In this document: positions 46,370 through 56,655 of the stretch, piece after piece
Layout: each line of letters begins with the position of its first letter
How positions within the stretch are numbered: position 1 is the first letter of the stretch
DNA from: Vreelandella neptunia
Lineage (GTDB): Bacteria; Pseudomonadota; Gammaproteobacteria; Pseudomonadales; Halomonadaceae
Assembly: GCF_000712975.1 (NCBI RefSeq)
Contig: NZ_JHQL01000001.1
Span: 186,001 to 250,000 of the forward strand
Reading direction: 5' to 3'
Length of the DNA stretch: 64,000 nucleotides
Notes under the pieces: generated by a model
What the model was told of the DNA's origin: nothing
The model's input: the letters and a program-made list of their open reading frames with translations, nothing else
The model's database searches: none
Translations under genes and position numbers: made by a program

Positions 46370-49300
46370 TCACGCCGCCGCTACTTTTTGGTTGAGCGTT
46401 GTTAGCAGCGCTTCGACCTTTTCAAAACGCTGTTCGATAGTTTCCATTGGAAATTCAAATCGTAACGTGTCTGAGCCATCCAAACGGTAATGTTGAGGCG
46501 ATTTCTGGATAAGTGTCACTAGCGTTAATGGGTCGACCTGAGTGGCGCTATTGAAAAGGACGCGGCCACGATTTTCACCGGCTTCAATGCGCGCAACGCC
46601 CAGTTGTTCAGCACGGTGGCGCAGCCTAGTTTGACGTATCAGGTTTTTTAAAGGTTGAGGAAGGAGACCAAAACGATCAATAAGCTCCACTTGTAGTTCT
46701 TTGAGTTCCGCATCGCTCTGAGTGTTGGCGATGCGCTTATACATCACTAGGCGCTGTTGTACGTCATGAATATAGTCGTCTGGAATCAACGCTGGCAGAT
46801 TGAGGCTAATCTCGACGCCGGTGTTGAAGGGGGCGTCAATGTTAGGCGTTTTGCCCGCACGTATTGCCTTCACCGCGCGATCCAGCATTTCCATATAAAG
46901 CGTGTAGCCGATGGTTTCCATTTGGCCGCTCTGCTCGTCGCCTAGCAGCTCGCCAGCGCCGCGAATTTCCATGTCGTGACTTGCCAGGGTAAAACCAGCG
47001 CCCAGATCATCAGAAGCGCTAATCGCTTCAAGACGTTTAACGGCATCTCGTGTCATTGCTTTGGGGGGCGGTGTTAGTAGGTAAGCGTATGCTTGATGGT
47101 GGCTGCGGCCAACGCGTCCACGTAGCTGGTGTAGCTGGGCCAGACCGAACTTATCGGCGCGCTCAATCAGAATTGTGTTGGCGCTGGGTACGTCAATGCC
47201 GGTTTCTATAATAGTCGAGCATACAAGTACATTGAAGCGACGATGATAGAAGTCTGACATGACTCGCTCAAGGCTGCGTTCTGGTAACTGGCCGTGAGCG
47301 ACGGCTACTCGCGCTTCTGGCACCAGTTCGCGAATTTGTTCGGCGGCGTTTTCAATCGTTTTGACTTCATTATGCAAAAAATAGACTTGTCCGCCGCGTA
47401 GTATTTCACGCAGTAGGGCCTCTTTAATGATGCTACTGTCTCGCTGTTGCACAAACGTCTTGACCGATAAGCGCCGTGCTGGCGGGGTGGCAATAATCGA
47501 AAGGTCTCGGATACCGCTCATGGCCATGTTAAGGGTGCGCGGAATCGGTGTCGCCGTTAGCGTCAAAATATCGATTTCGGCGCGTAGCGTTTTGAGTTTC
47601 TCTTTCTGCGCGACCCCAAAACGGTGTTCTTCATCGATAATTAAGAGCCCCATTTTGGGAAGCTCAACGCTTTTAGACAGCAGCTTATGGGTGCCAATTA
47701 CAATGTCAGTCTGCCCATTCTTGATGCTTTCCAGGGTTTGCGTCGTTTCTTTGCCACTGGTGAAGCGTGAGATAAGGCTAATGTTCACGGCGGTGTCAGC
47801 AAAACGGTCTCGGAAGTTTTCAAAATGCTGGCGAGCTAACAGGGTAGTGGGCACAAGCACTACCACTTGGCGACCGGTCTGGACGGCCAGAAATGCAGCG
47901 CGCATCGCGACTTCGGTCTTGCCAAAACCTACATCGCCACAAACAACGCGATCCATTGGTTGAGCAGAGACCATGTCGCTAATAACTGCTTCGATAGCGG
48001 CATGTTGGTCGGGGGTTTCTTCAAATGGGAAGCTGGCAGAGAAGCGGACATACTCCTCTCCAGGTGTATCATAAATAAACCCTTCCTGAGCCTCTCGCCG
48101 AGCGTAGATATCTAACAGCTCGGCGGCAGTGTCTCGGATTTTCTCAGCTGCTTTGCGGCGTGCTTTTTCCCATTGGTCAGAGCCTAGTCGGTGTAGCGGG
48201 GCGAGCTCGTCATCAGCGCCGCTATAGCGAGAAATAAGATGCAGGCTATCGACAGGTACATAAAGCTTGGCACCGTCGGCATATGAAAGGGCTAAGAATT
48301 CATTAGCCTGACCACCAGCTTCAAGGGTTTCCAGCCCCAAATAGCGGCCTACGCCATGTGCTTGGTGCACAACTGGGGCACCTTCTCTCAGCTCGGAAAG
48401 GTGCCGCACGGCCAATTCATTGTCGTCGGTGGCTTTTTCTCGTCGCCGGCTCTGGCGCACTACATCGCCAAATAGCTCAGTCTCGCTAATCACTGCGACA
48501 TCAGGCTCGGTAAGCCACAAGCCACTACCTACCAAGCTTTCAGTTATAGCAATTCGATCAGTGCTGCTTAAAAAGTCTTGGAAGCTGTTGATATGAGGCA
48601 GCGTTAATTTAAGCGGCGCTAGTATTTCTTCTAACGCTTCTCTGCGCCCCCTTGATTCGGCAACAAACAGAACCCGCGTAGCGTGCTGTGTATTTAAAAA
48701 GGCGGCTAGTTCATTCAGCGGTTGCTTGGCGCGAGCGTTAATTGCAAGTGAGGGTAGTGCCTGGGCTTTCGGCGCCAGGGCATGACGCTGTGTATCGTCT
48801 TCGGTGAGTTCGATTCGTGGGCGTGCTTTAATCGCCGAAAAAACGTCATTCACGGGAATGAACGCGCGAAGAGGCGGTAAAAGAGGACGTGTTGGATCAA
48901 CACCTAAATTTTCGTAGCGTGATTCAATCGAGCGCCAGTGCTGTTCAGCTGCTTCGAACACGCCGGGTAATAGTGCCACACGGGTGTCATCGGTGACGTG
49001 CTCAAATAAAGAAGCAGTTTCGTCGAAGAACAGCGGTAAATATTGCTCCAGACCTGGCGAGGGAATCGCTTTCAGCGCATCGTTATAGAGTGGGCACTGG
49101 CGCGGATCAACATCAAAAAGCGTTTCAAACTGTTCTCGAAAACAGGCAATAGCGCTGCGGCTTAATGAGTACTCATGCGCTGGTAGTAGCTCAATCACAC
49201 CGACTTTGTTGGTGGATCGCTGATTACCGGGGTCAAAATGGCGTAGCGTATCGATTTCGTCATCAAACAAATCAATACGAATTGGCTCATCCATGCCCAT

Positions 49301-49819
49301 GGCGAAAAGGTCAATGATGGCACCACGCATGGCGTATTCACCAGGCTCGTAGACCGTTTCTACAGCACGATAGCCTGCTCGGGAGAGCGACTCGCGAAAT
49401 GCTTCCCGTTTTAGCTTTGCGCCTTCTTTCAACGTCATAACGCGCCCAGCTATATATGACACGGGGGGAAGCCGCTGCATTAATGTATTAATTGGCACCA
49501 GAACAATGCCGCGTACCCCATCCTGCAATAATCGTAGGGTGCGTAGGCGTGACGATATAATATCCTGATGCGGGGAGAAGCTGTCATAAGGCAGCGTTTC
49601 CCAGTCTGGGAAGGGCAAAACGGGCACATTACTGTAGAACGCCAGATCCTGTTCCAATCGTTGCGCGCTGGCAGTGTTGGGCGTAATGACCAATAATGGT
49701 GCGCTTAAGGCGACCTGGGCCAGTGCCAGGGCAGTTGCACTGCCCGGCGGCGCTGTTAGGTAAAGCGTGTCGCGTGTCCCTTTTGGCTGGGGCGGTTCGA
49801 GCAGAGAAAAAGAAGGCAT
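46370..49819 (-). CDS. mfd: Transcription-repair coupling factor
   Basis: A 1149-residue ATPase (E. coli Mfd is 1148) that displaces stalled RNA polymerase and recruits UvrA. The UvrB-like N-terminal region is followed by an RNA polymerase interaction domain. The RecG-like motor has Walker A GDVGFGKTE, the DEEH box (LLIIDEEHRFGV), TATPIPRTL and the QLRGRVGRS motif VI. I chose ATG 49819 over one 14 codons upstream because it matches family length and N-terminus. It is divergent from gap, an arrangement also seen in Pseudomonas. Confidence 0.95.
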   Translation of the reverse strand: MPSFSLLEPPQPKGTRDTLYLTAPPGSATALALAQVALSAPLLVITPNTASAQRLEQDLAFYSNVPVLPFPDWETLPYDSFSPHQDIISSRLRTLRLLQDGVRGIVLVPINTLMQRLPPVSYIAGRVMTLKEGAKLKREAFRESLSRAGYRAVETVYEPGEYAMRGAIIDLFAMGMDEPIRIDLFDDEIDTLRHFDPGNQRSTNKVGVIELLPAHEYSLSRSAIACFREQFETLFDVDPRQCPLYNDALKAIPSPGLEQYLPLFFDETASLFEHVTDDTRVALLPGVFEAAEQHWRSIESRYENLGVDPTRPLLPPLRAFIPVNDVFSAIKARPRIELTEDDTQRHALAPKAQALPSLAINARAKQPLNELAAFLNTQHATRVLFVAESRGRREALEEILAPLKLTLPHINSFQDFLSSTDRIAITESLVGSGLWLTEPDVAVISETELFGDVVRQSRRREKATDDNELAVRHLSELREGAPVVHQAHGVGRYLGLETLEAGGQANEFLALSYADGAKLYVPVDSLHLISRYSGADDELAPLHRLGSDQWEKARRKAAEKIRDTAAELLDIYARREAQEGFIYDTPGEEYVRFSASFPFEETPDQHAAIEAVISDMVSAQPMDRVVCGDVGFGKTEVAMRAAFLAVQTGRQVVVLVPTTLLARQHFENFRDRFADTAVNISLISRFTSGKETTQTLESIKNGQTDIVIGTHKLLSKSVELPKMGLLIIDEEHRFGVAQKEKLKTLRAEIDILTLTATPIPRTLNMAMSGIRDLSIIATPPARRLSVKTFVQQRDSSIIKEALLREILRGGQVYFLHNEVKTIENAAEQIRELVPEARVAVAHGQLPERSLERVMSDFYHRRFNVLVCSTIIETGIDVPSANTILIERADKFGLAQLHQLRGRVGRSHHQAYAYLLTPPPKAMTRDAVKRLEAISASDDLGAGFTLASHDMEIRGAGELLGDEQSGQMETIGYTLYMEMLDRAVKAIRAGKTPNIDAPFNTGVEISLNLPALIPDDYIHDVQQRLVMYKRIANTQSDAELKELQVELIDRFGLLPQPLKNLIRQTRLRHRAEQLGVARIEAGENRGRVLFNSATQVDPLTLVTLIQKSPQHYRLDGSDTLRFEFPMETIEQRFEKVEALLTTLNQKVAAA

Positions 49820-50126
49820 AGTCACGGTATCGTTTTTGCGCTGAAACGGAAACTGGATCATACACGATCAGTACTTTCAGGCAGAGGCCTATGCAAAGCA
49901 AACACAGGTTACGGAAGCCTGCAAGGTACAGACGTGCAGGAGTCATGAGGTACACAAGCTACCTACTGTTTCGTGTCGTGTGTCGATACATTGTTGCAGC
50001 TTGTAGTCAATTCGTTTTTTCTGTAATACCCCTACATGGTGTGCGACTATCCATTCATTGCGACATGTAGGTAAGCCCAGGATAATGTTCTAAGAAATTT
50101 CTTTTCACTACCCAATGAGGCCGCAC
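49820..50126. other. Divergent mfd-gap intergenic region
   Basis: 307 bp between the chosen starts; no gene or clear repeat. It should carry both promoters. Confidence 0.5.
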
Positions 50127-51590
50127 GTGAGTCAGCAAGCTCTCGAAAACGTTTTTCAGGAATGGCAAAGCAACGAAGCTCTGGCTGAGCAAATGATACC
50201 GTTGGTGGGTCAGTTGTATCGTCAGAACAATGTTGTCGCCACTATGTTTGGTCGTTCCTTGATTAAGCGGTCAGTCATTCGCATCCTCAAAGATCACCGT
50301 TTTGTGCGCAAAATTGAAGGGACCGAGTTATCTGTCGAAGATACGTTCCCCATTGTGAAAGCAATGAGTGAGATGAATCTTGGTCCTGCCCATGTTGACG
50401 TTGGCAAGTTAGCAGTTAATTTTAAGCGCCAAGGCGGTGGTGACCTTAGTGCTTTCCTGCGTAAAGAGCTTGCTGAGATTATTGATGGTTTTCAGCCGAA
50501 CGGTAGCAAAGGCGAGCCTCAAGACGTCGTTCTTTACGGTTTTGGGCGTATTGGCCGCTTGCTTGCACGCGTGATGGTTGAGAAGGCGGGTGGTGGTAAC
50601 TTGCTGCGTTTGCGGGCGATTGTTGTACGTGGCCGTGGTGATGTTGCTAAAGATCTTGAAAAGCGTGCCAGCTTGCTGCGCAGAGACTCGGTGCATGGTC
50701 CCTTTGATGGCACCATTTCAGTCGATGTTGAAGCGCGCACGTTGATCGTTAATGGTAACGTGATTCAGGTTATTTACGCCGACTCTCCCAGTGAGATTGA
50801 TTACACCGCTTACGGCATCAATAACGCTGTTATCGTTGACAACACTGGTATTTGGCGTGATGAGGCGGGTCTGGGTCAGCACCTGGAATGCAAGGGCGCT
50901 AAGAAAGCATTGTTAACAGCGCCGGGCAAAGGCGATATTAAAAATATCGTATTTGGCATTAACCACGAAACAATTGGTGATAATGACCAAATTGTGTCGG
51001 CAGCCTCCTGTACCACCAACGCCATTGTGCCAGTGCTGAAAGCACTGAATGATGAGTATGGTGTGGTGACCGGCCACGTAGAGACAGTGCACGCCTATAC
51101 TAACGATCAAAACCTTATCGATAATTACCACAAGGGTGATCGTCGTGGTCGTAGTGCAGCACTTAATATGGTACTGACCGAAACAGGTGCAGCAAAAGCC
51201 GTTGCAAAAGCGCTTCCCGAGCTTGAGGGTAAGCTAACGGGCAATGCCATTCGTGTGCCAACACCCAATGTATCTATGGCTATTTTGAATCTGACCTTGG
51301 AAAAGGGCACCGATGCTGCAGCGCTGAATGACTACCTGCGTCGCATGTCGATTGACTCTTCTTATCAGAAGCAAATTGACTTTGTAGATTCCGCTGAAGT
51401 TGTATCGTCTGATTTTGTTGGTAACCGCCATGCGGGTATCGTTGACGCTAAAGCTACTATTGCAAACGGTAATCATGCTGTTGTGTATGTGTGGTATGAC
51501 AATGAATTTGGCTATAGCTGCCAGGTTATTCGTATCCTTCAGCATATGTCGAACGTAAAGTTTCTGAAGCTGCCCCATCAAACCGTTTGA
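50127..51590 (+). CDS. gap: Long-form glyceraldehyde-3-phosphate dehydrogenase
   Basis: A 487-residue GAPDH. The first 125 or so residues are a helical extension (VSQQALENVFQEWQSNEALAEQM) absent from classical 330-residue enzymes, as in Pseudomonas PA3001-type proteins. The NAD-binding motif VVLYGFGRIGRLLAR and the active-site Cys in SAASCTTNAIVP follow. GTG 50127 has GAGG 6 bases upstream; an ATG at 50115 is an alternative adding four residues. Halomonads use the Entner-Doudoroff pathway heavily, and an NADP-preferring or gluconeogenic role is possible but not visible here. Confidence 0.92.
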   Translation: MSQQALENVFQEWQSNEALAEQMIPLVGQLYRQNNVVATMFGRSLIKRSVIRILKDHRFVRKIEGTELSVEDTFPIVKAMSEMNLGPAHVDVGKLAVNFKRQGGGDLSAFLRKELAEIIDGFQPNGSKGEPQDVVLYGFGRIGRLLARVMVEKAGGGNLLRLRAIVVRGRGDVAKDLEKRASLLRRDSVHGPFDGTISVDVEARTLIVNGNVIQVIYADSPSEIDYTAYGINNAVIVDNTGIWRDEAGLGQHLECKGAKKALLTAPGKGDIKNIVFGINHETIGDNDQIVSAASCTTNAIVPVLKALNDEYGVVTGHVETVHAYTNDQNLIDNYHKGDRRGRSAALNMVLTETGAAKAVAKALPELEGKLTGNAIRVPTPNVSMAILNLTLEKGTDAAALNDYLRRMSIDSSYQKQIDFVDSAEVVSSDFVGNRHAGIVDAKATIANGNHAVVYVWYDNEFGYSCQVIRILQHMSNVKFLKLPHQTV

Positions 51591-51645
51591 TCACTAACTG
51601 CATGTAAGCAGCTGCTCTAGCGCTGTGGAGCATGAAGTAACGTAA

Positions 51646-51671
51646 AACGCCACCTTCAGGTGGCGTTTTTT
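51646..51671 (+). terminator. Terminator after gap
   Basis: AACGCCACC-TTCA-GGTGGCGTT followed by T residues to 51671. Confidence 0.93.
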
Positions 51672-51811
51672 GTGGCGAAAACAAATCTACTTAAAGCGTA
51701 TATAGCACTTTCGGAGGCCGTCAGGGATGTGGTCATTGGCCGCGCTTATCTTTATAATACGAGAGATTTTTCGGGGTGGTTCAACTTTGCTTGAGCCGGA
51801 CTGGTAACAAT

Positions 51812-51850
51812 CTGAGCAGAAAATAAGAATTTCACTGAGCAGAAAATAAG
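51812..51850. repeat. Tandem 23-bp-period repeat upstream of nqrA
   Basis: CTGAGCAGAAAATAAG occurs at 51812-51827 and 51835-51850; the following seven bases are also partly alike. The repeat ends 50 bp before the nqrA ATG. The rest of the 51672-51900 gap shows no gene. It may be a tandem regulator site in the leader or promoter of the nqr operon. Confidence 0.6.
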
Positions 51851-51900
51851 CATTCGAACCCCTTACCTTCGTATATCCGATCCATCAACTGGGCGAGACT

Positions 51901-53250
51901 ATGATCGAAGTCAAAAAAGGCCTGGATCTCCCCATCACGGGAGCGCCCGAGCAGCGTATTGAAGATGCGCGGCCTGTGCGCCACGTGGCAATCCTGGGCA
52001 CCGACTACGTTGGCATGAAACCAACGATGGAAGTTCAGGAAGGGGATAAGGTCAAACTAGGCCAATTGCTCTTCACCGATAAGAAAATTGATGGTGTACG
52101 CTTTACAGCGCCCGCCAGCGGTGAAGTAGTTGCTATTAACCGTGGCGAAAAGAGACGTTTGCTTTCTGTTGTTATTAAAGTCGATGAAAATGAAGAAGCG
52201 ATGACATTTGCTTCCCATGATCGTGGCGCTTTAGAGCAGCTTGAACGTCAAACTGTTGTTGATCAACTGGTAGAGTCAGGTCTTTGGACTGCTTTGCGCA
52301 CCCGGCCTTTTTCTCGCACGCCAGCCATCGACAGCACACCTACTGATATTTTTGTCACTGCCGTGGATACCCATCCGCTCAGTGCTGACCCTGCGGTAGT
52401 GATCAACGAAAACTCCCAAGCATTTGAAGACGGCCTCAAGGTGCTAACCCGCCTGACCGAGGGCAACGTTTTTCTGTGCACGGGTGCCAATGCGTCCCTT
52501 CCTGGTGGTGATGTTAGCGGCGTAAAAGCTGAAAGCTTTGCTGGCCCGCATCCTGCTGGTCTGGTGGGCACGCATATTCACTACCTTTCACCGGTAGCCC
52601 TGCATAAAAAAGTGTGGCACATCGGTTATCAAGATGTGATTGCCTTCGGCAAGCTGTTTATCGAAGGTAAGCTCGATATGAGCCGTATTATTGCCGTGGG
52701 TGGCCCACGTGCTGAAAAGCCTCGTTTATTACGCACCCGTATAGGTGCTAGTACTGAGGAACTCTTAGCAGGTGAGATCATCAAACCTGAAGACACCCGC
52801 GTAATTTCAGGCTCTGTATTCTCTGGTGCTTCAGCAGAAGGGAATCTGACCTATCTGGGGCGTTTCCATAATCAAATTAGCTTGCTCGAAGAGGGCAACA
52901 AGCGCGCCTTTATGGGGTGGTTGTCTACAGGTGCTAATCGCCACTCTGTTATGGGCATCTATATCTCCAAGATTAAAGGCCTGAGTAACTACGCGCCGAC
53001 AACGTCTACCAATGGTTCTGAACGTGCCATGGTACCGGTGGGTAATTACGAACGCGTCATGCCGTTGGACGTAATGCCAACACAGTTACTGCGTTCGCTG
53101 ATTGTGGGCGACATTGAGGTTGCCATGCAGCTTGGGTGTCTTGAGCTGGACGAAGAGGATCTGGCACTGTGTACCTATGTTTGCCCCGGTAAATATGAGT
53201 ACGGCCCTATCCTGCGTGACAATCTCACCATGATCGAGAAAGAGGCCTGA
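51901..53250 (+). CDS. nqrA: Na+-translocating NADH:quinone reductase subunit A
   Basis: A 449-residue peripheral subunit starting [20 protein letters not shown], the usual NqrA N-terminus, with RnfC-like folds ([21 protein letters not shown]). It contacts NqrB on the cytoplasmic side and helps form the quinone site. It is the first gene of the operon and its stop overlaps the nqrB start. The complex couples NADH oxidation to sodium export. Confidence 0.96.
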   Translation: MIEVKKGLDLPITGAPEQRIEDARPVRHVAILGTDYVGMKPTMEVQEGDKVKLGQLLFTDKKIDGVRFTAPASGEVVAINRGEKRRLLSVVIKVDENEEAMTFASHDRGALEQLERQTVVDQLVESGLWTALRTRPFSRTPAIDSTPTDIFVTAVDTHPLSADPAVVINENSQAFEDGLKVLTRLTEGNVFLCTGANASLPGGDVSGVKAESFAGPHPAGLVGTHIHYLSPVALHKKVWHIGYQDVIAFGKLFIEGKLDMSRIIAVGGPRAEKPRLLRTRIGASTEELLAGEIIKPEDTRVISGSVFSGASAEGNLTYLGRFHNQISLLEEGNKRAFMGWLSTGANRHSVMGIYISKIKGLSNYAPTTSTNGSERAMVPVGNYERVMPLDVMPTQLLRSLIVGDIEVAMQLGCLELDEEDLALCTYVCPGKYEYGPILRDNLTMIEKEA

Positions 53251-54476
53251 TGATGGGTATTCGACAAACACTCGATAATCTCGAGCCGCACTTCCATAAA
53301 GGTGGTAAATACGAAAAGTTCTACCCGCTCTACGAAGCGGTAGATACTATTTTTTATTCGCCGCCTAGCGTCGCTAAAACCACTTCTCACGTGCGTGATG
53401 GTATTGACCTGAAGCGCATCATGATTACAGTGTGGATGTGTACTTTTCCTGCCATGTTCTTTGGTATGTGGAACGCGGGCTGGCAGGCAAATACCGCAAT
53501 TGATGCAGGCTATGCATCCATGAGCGGTTGGCGCGAAGCGATTATGATGACCCTAGCGGGTGGGCATGATCCAAGCAGTCTGTGGGCCAACTTTGTACTG
53601 GGTGCGACTTACTTCTTACCTATTTACCTCGTTACGTTCGTGGTAGGTGGTTTTTGGGAAGTGATGTTCGCCATCAAGCGCGGTCATGAAGTTAACGAAG
53701 GCTTCTTCGTAACGTCTGTGCTTTTTGCTCTGATTCTACCGGCAACTATTCCGCTATGGCAGGTTGCCTTAGGTATCACCTTCGGCGTCGTCATAGGTAA
53801 AGAGATCTTTGGTGGTACAGGTAAAAACTTCCTGAACCCTGCTTTAACTGGTCGAGCATTTCTATACTTTGCCTATCCGGCGCAAATTTCCGGTGACGCA
53901 GTATGGGTAGCAGCCGATGGCTATACTGGTGCAACAGCACTTTCCATGGCTTTCCAGGACGGTATGACTGCGTTGACCAACACTTACAGCTGGTGGGATG
54001 CCTTCTTAGGCTTCATTCCTGGCTCAGTAGGTGAAGTATCAACGCTGGCAATCCTTATCGGTGCCGCAGTACTGCTTTGGACTAAGATCGCTAACTGGCG
54101 AATTATGCTGGGCGTTTTCTTGGGCATGGTTATTACCAGTACGCTGTTCAACTTAATTGGTTCTGACAGCAATCCCATGTTCGCAATGCCTTGGTATTGG
54201 CACCTAGTGATTGGCGGTTTCGCTTTCGGCATGGTGTTTATGGCAACGGACCCAGTGTCTGCGGCTATGACTAACCAAGGTCGCTTAGTGTTTGGTGCGC
54301 TAATTGGTGTGATGACCGTGCTGATTCGCGTAGTAAACCCGGCCTTCCCTGAAGGGATCATGTTAGCCATTTTGTTTGCCAACTTGTTTGCGCCGCTGAT
54401 TGACCACATGTTCGTCCAGGCCAATATTAAACGCCGTCTCAAGCGGACTGGCGTACCGGCCGAGGAGACAGCCTAA
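53250..54476 (+). CDS. nqrB: Na+-NQR subunit B
   Basis: A 408-residue membrane subunit with about ten helices. A covalent FMN is expected on Thr229 in the DGYTGAT motif, and riboflavin also binds in this subunit in the family. The conserved [18 protein letters not shown] segment is present. It provides the main sodium channel. The start overlaps the nqrA stop, and its stop overlaps the nqrC start by one base. Confidence 0.96.
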   Translation: MMGIRQTLDNLEPHFHKGGKYEKFYPLYEAVDTIFYSPPSVAKTTSHVRDGIDLKRIMITVWMCTFPAMFFGMWNAGWQANTAIDAGYASMSGWREAIMMTLAGGHDPSSLWANFVLGATYFLPIYLVTFVVGGFWEVMFAIKRGHEVNEGFFVTSVLFALILPATIPLWQVALGITFGVVIGKEIFGGTGKNFLNPALTGRAFLYFAYPAQISGDAVWVAADGYTGATALSMAFQDGMTALTNTYSWWDAFLGFIPGSVGEVSTLAILIGAAVLLWTKIANWRIMLGVFLGMVITSTLFNLIGSDSNPMFAMPWYWHLVIGGFAFGMVFMATDPVSAAMTNQGRLVFGALIGVMTVLIRVVNPAFPEGIMLAILFANLFAPLIDHMFVQANIKRRLKRTGVPAEETA

Positions 54477-55297
54477 TGGCACAAGGTAACAACTCCATCA
54501 AGAAGATCCTGATCGTAGCGTTTTCGCTGTGTATCGTGTGCTCGGTGATCGTGTCGACGGCTGCTGTGGCGCTACGTCCTGCACAGCAGTTAAATCAGGA
54601 GCTGGACCGTAAAACCAACATTCTTAACGTGGCACGCCTTTATGAGCCTGGTATGGATGTTGAAGAAGCGTTCCGCACCCAGATCACTGCGCGTGTGGTA
54701 GAGCTTGATTCTGGTGAGTATACCGATCAGTTCGACCCAGATACCTTTGATGGCTTCGAAGCGTCTCGCGATCCGGCAACGGGTCGTACACTGTCTGGCG
54801 ACCGTGATATCGCAGGTTTGTCTCGTGTTGAGAACTTTGCGACTGTCTACCTTGTCGGCGATGAAGAGAATCCAGACCAAATTGTTCTGCCTATCCGTGG
54901 GCAAGGACTTTGGGGACGCATGATGGGCTTCTTGGCTGTAGAAGGTGACGGTAATACCATTGTCAGTATCACCTACTATGACCACAGCGAAACACCGGGC
55001 CTTGGCGCTGAGGTGAATAATCCGCGCTGGCAAGCTCAGTGGGAAGGTAAGAAGATTTACGATGAAGAGGGCGACCTCTCACCGGAAATCCACCTGACCA
55101 AAGGCGGTGCAAGCAATGAGTACGAAGTTGATGCGCTATCTGGTGCAACGCTGACTAGTAACGGCGTGACTAACATGCTGCAGTTCTGGTTCAGCGAAGA
55201 AGGTTTCGGTCCTTATTTGGCGAAGTTCCGTAGTGGAACTGAGCCAGAAGACGCCGAAGATACCGACACCAACTTCGACGACGTTGAGGGGGCCTGA
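54476..55297 (+). CDS. nqrC: Na+-NQR subunit C
   Basis: A 273-residue subunit with one N-terminal membrane helix (about residues 9-30) and a periplasmic FMN-binding domain. The flavinylation motif is [12 protein letters not shown] with Thr225 as the expected FMN attachment site, the same position as in Vibrio cholerae NqrC. The last 20 residues are acidic. Confidence 0.96.
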   Translation: MAQGNNSIKKILIVAFSLCIVCSVIVSTAAVALRPAQQLNQELDRKTNILNVARLYEPGMDVEEAFRTQITARVVELDSGEYTDQFDPDTFDGFEASRDPATGRTLSGDRDIAGLSRVENFATVYLVGDEENPDQIVLPIRGQGLWGRMMGFLAVEGDGNTIVSITYYDHSETPGLGAEVNNPRWQAQWEGKKIYDEEGDLSPEIHLTKGGASNEYEVDALSGATLTSNGVTNMLQFWFSEEGFGPYLAKFRSGTEPEDAEDTDTNFDDVEGA

Positions 55298-55299
55298 TC

Positions 55300-55968
55300 A
55301 TGGCGGATGCAAATGCAAAAAGCGTCTTAACGGCGCCGATCTTTAAGAATAATCCCATTGCGCTCCAGATTTTAGGGATTTGTTCTGCACTAGCGGTGAC
55401 TACCAGCATGAGCGTCTCGCTGGTAATGGCGCTAGCGGTAATTTTTGTTACGGCCTTTTCGAACCTATTCGTATCGTTGATTCGGAACCATATTCCGTCT
55501 TCGATCCGTATCATTGTTCAAATGACCATCATTGCGTCACTAGTTATCGTGGTTGACCAGATCCTCAAAGCTTACGCTTATGAAATGTCTAAGCAGCTGT
55601 CGGTATTCGTGGGTCTGATCATCACCAACTGTATCGTAATGGGCCGTGCAGAAGGCTTTGCTATGTCCAATACCCCGGGCATGTCGTTCCTTGATGGTAT
55701 TGGAAATGGCCTGGGTTACGGTTTCGTTTTAATGGTCGTTGGCTTCTTCCGTGAATTGCTAGGTGCTGGCAGCATCTTTGGTTTCACCGTCCTGCCTACC
55801 ATTCAAAATGGTGGTTGGTATGTGCCTAACGGTATGATGCTGCTACCGCCTTCTGCCTTCTTTATTATCGGTTTGCTGATCTGGGTACTGCGTTCAGTCA
55901 ATCCTGAGCAGGTAGAAGAGAACGAGTTCAAAATGAAGCACAACACCAAGCCGAAGGAGGCCGTGTAA
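55300..55968 (+). CDS. nqrD: Na+-NQR subunit D
   Basis: A 222-residue six-helix membrane subunit homologous to NqrE in inverted topology; together they hold a membrane iron-sulfur centre. Conserved Cys occurs in [11 protein letters not shown] and in the [16 protein letters not shown] segment. It begins 2 bp after nqrC and ends 1 bp before nqrE. Confidence 0.96.
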   Translation: MADANAKSVLTAPIFKNNPIALQILGICSALAVTTSMSVSLVMALAVIFVTAFSNLFVSLIRNHIPSSIRIIVQMTIIASLVIVVDQILKAYAYEMSKQLSVFVGLIITNCIVMGRAEGFAMSNTPGMSFLDGIGNGLGYGFVLMVVGFFRELLGAGSIFGFTVLPTIQNGGWYVPNGMMLLPPSAFFIIGLLIWVLRSVNPEQVEENEFKMKHNTKPKEAV

Positions 55969-55969
55969 C

Positions 55970-56587
55970 ATGGAACACTATCTAAGCCTTTTTGTTGCTT
56001 CGGTTTTTGTTGAGAACTTGGCACTGGCTTTCTTCTTAGGAATGTGTACGTTCCTGGCGGTTTCCAAGAAAGTTTCGGCTGCCTTTGGCCTTGGAATTGC
56101 TGTTATTGTCGTACTGACTATTTCAGTACCGGTCAATAACCTAGTGTTCAACTTGCTGCTGGCTGAAGGCGCATTGTCTTGGACCGGCGTAAGCGGTGCT
56201 GAAAATATCGATCTTTCATTCCTGGGGCTTCTGAGCTACATCGGCGTTATTGCCGCACTGGTTCAGATTCTGGAAATGTTCCTCGATAAATACGTTCCTG
56301 CGCTCTACAACGCACTGGGCGTCTTCCTACCGCTGATTACCGTTAACTGCGCCATCCTAGGTGGTGTTCTGTTCATGGTTGAGCGTAACTACAACTTTGG
56401 CGAATCCGTAATCTATGGTTTCGGTTCTGGTGTTGGCTGGGCGCTTGCTATTACAGCGCTGGCTGGTATCCGTGAGAAGCTGAAGTATAGCGACGTGCCT
56501 GGCGGTCTTCAGGGTCTTGGCATCACGTTTATTACCGTTGGCTTAATGTCGTTGGGCTTTATGTCCTTCTCAGGCATTCAGCTTTAA
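55970..56587 (+). CDS. nqrE: Na+-NQR subunit E
   Basis: A 205-residue six-helix membrane subunit. Cys residues in [12 protein letters not shown] and [12 protein letters not shown] pair with those of NqrD to ligate the intramembrane iron centre. It starts 1 bp after the nqrD stop. It is followed by the intercistronic hairpin at 56596-56635. Confidence 0.96.
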   Translation: MEHYLSLFVASVFVENLALAFFLGMCTFLAVSKKVSAAFGLGIAVIVVLTISVPVNNLVFNLLLAEGALSWTGVSGAENIDLSFLGLLSYIGVIAALVQILEMFLDKYVPALYNALGVFLPLITVNCAILGGVLFMVERNYNFGESVIYGFGSGVGWALAITALAGIREKLKYSDVPGGLQGLGITFITVGLMSLGFMSFSGIQL

Positions 56588-56595
56588 TCGGAGCC

Positions 56596-56635
56596 GGTTT
56601 TCTCGGCAGCCCAGGCTGCCGAGGTACAGAAAACC
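56596..56635 (+). other. Strong stem-loop between nqrE and nqrF
   Basis: Inner perfect arms CTCGGCAGCC and GGCTGCCGAG are separated by only CA. Outer arms GGTTTTC and GAAAACC flank them with a small bulge. No T-run follows, so it is not a simple terminator. It lies 8 bp after the nqrE stop, inside an otherwise tightly packed operon. Confidence 0.75.
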
Positions 56636-56655
56636 TTCAGCAATAGGAAACCGAC

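Noticed and set aside
47427..47963. 178-codon open frame on the + strand inside mfd
   Set aside because: Antisense shadow of a highly conserved gene; Arg/Ser/Val-rich with no family resemblance. The same applies to long antisense frames in the MoxR gene (643-1098), nqrB (53984-54442), nqrC (54590-55033) and the L,D-transpeptidase gene (45561-45989).
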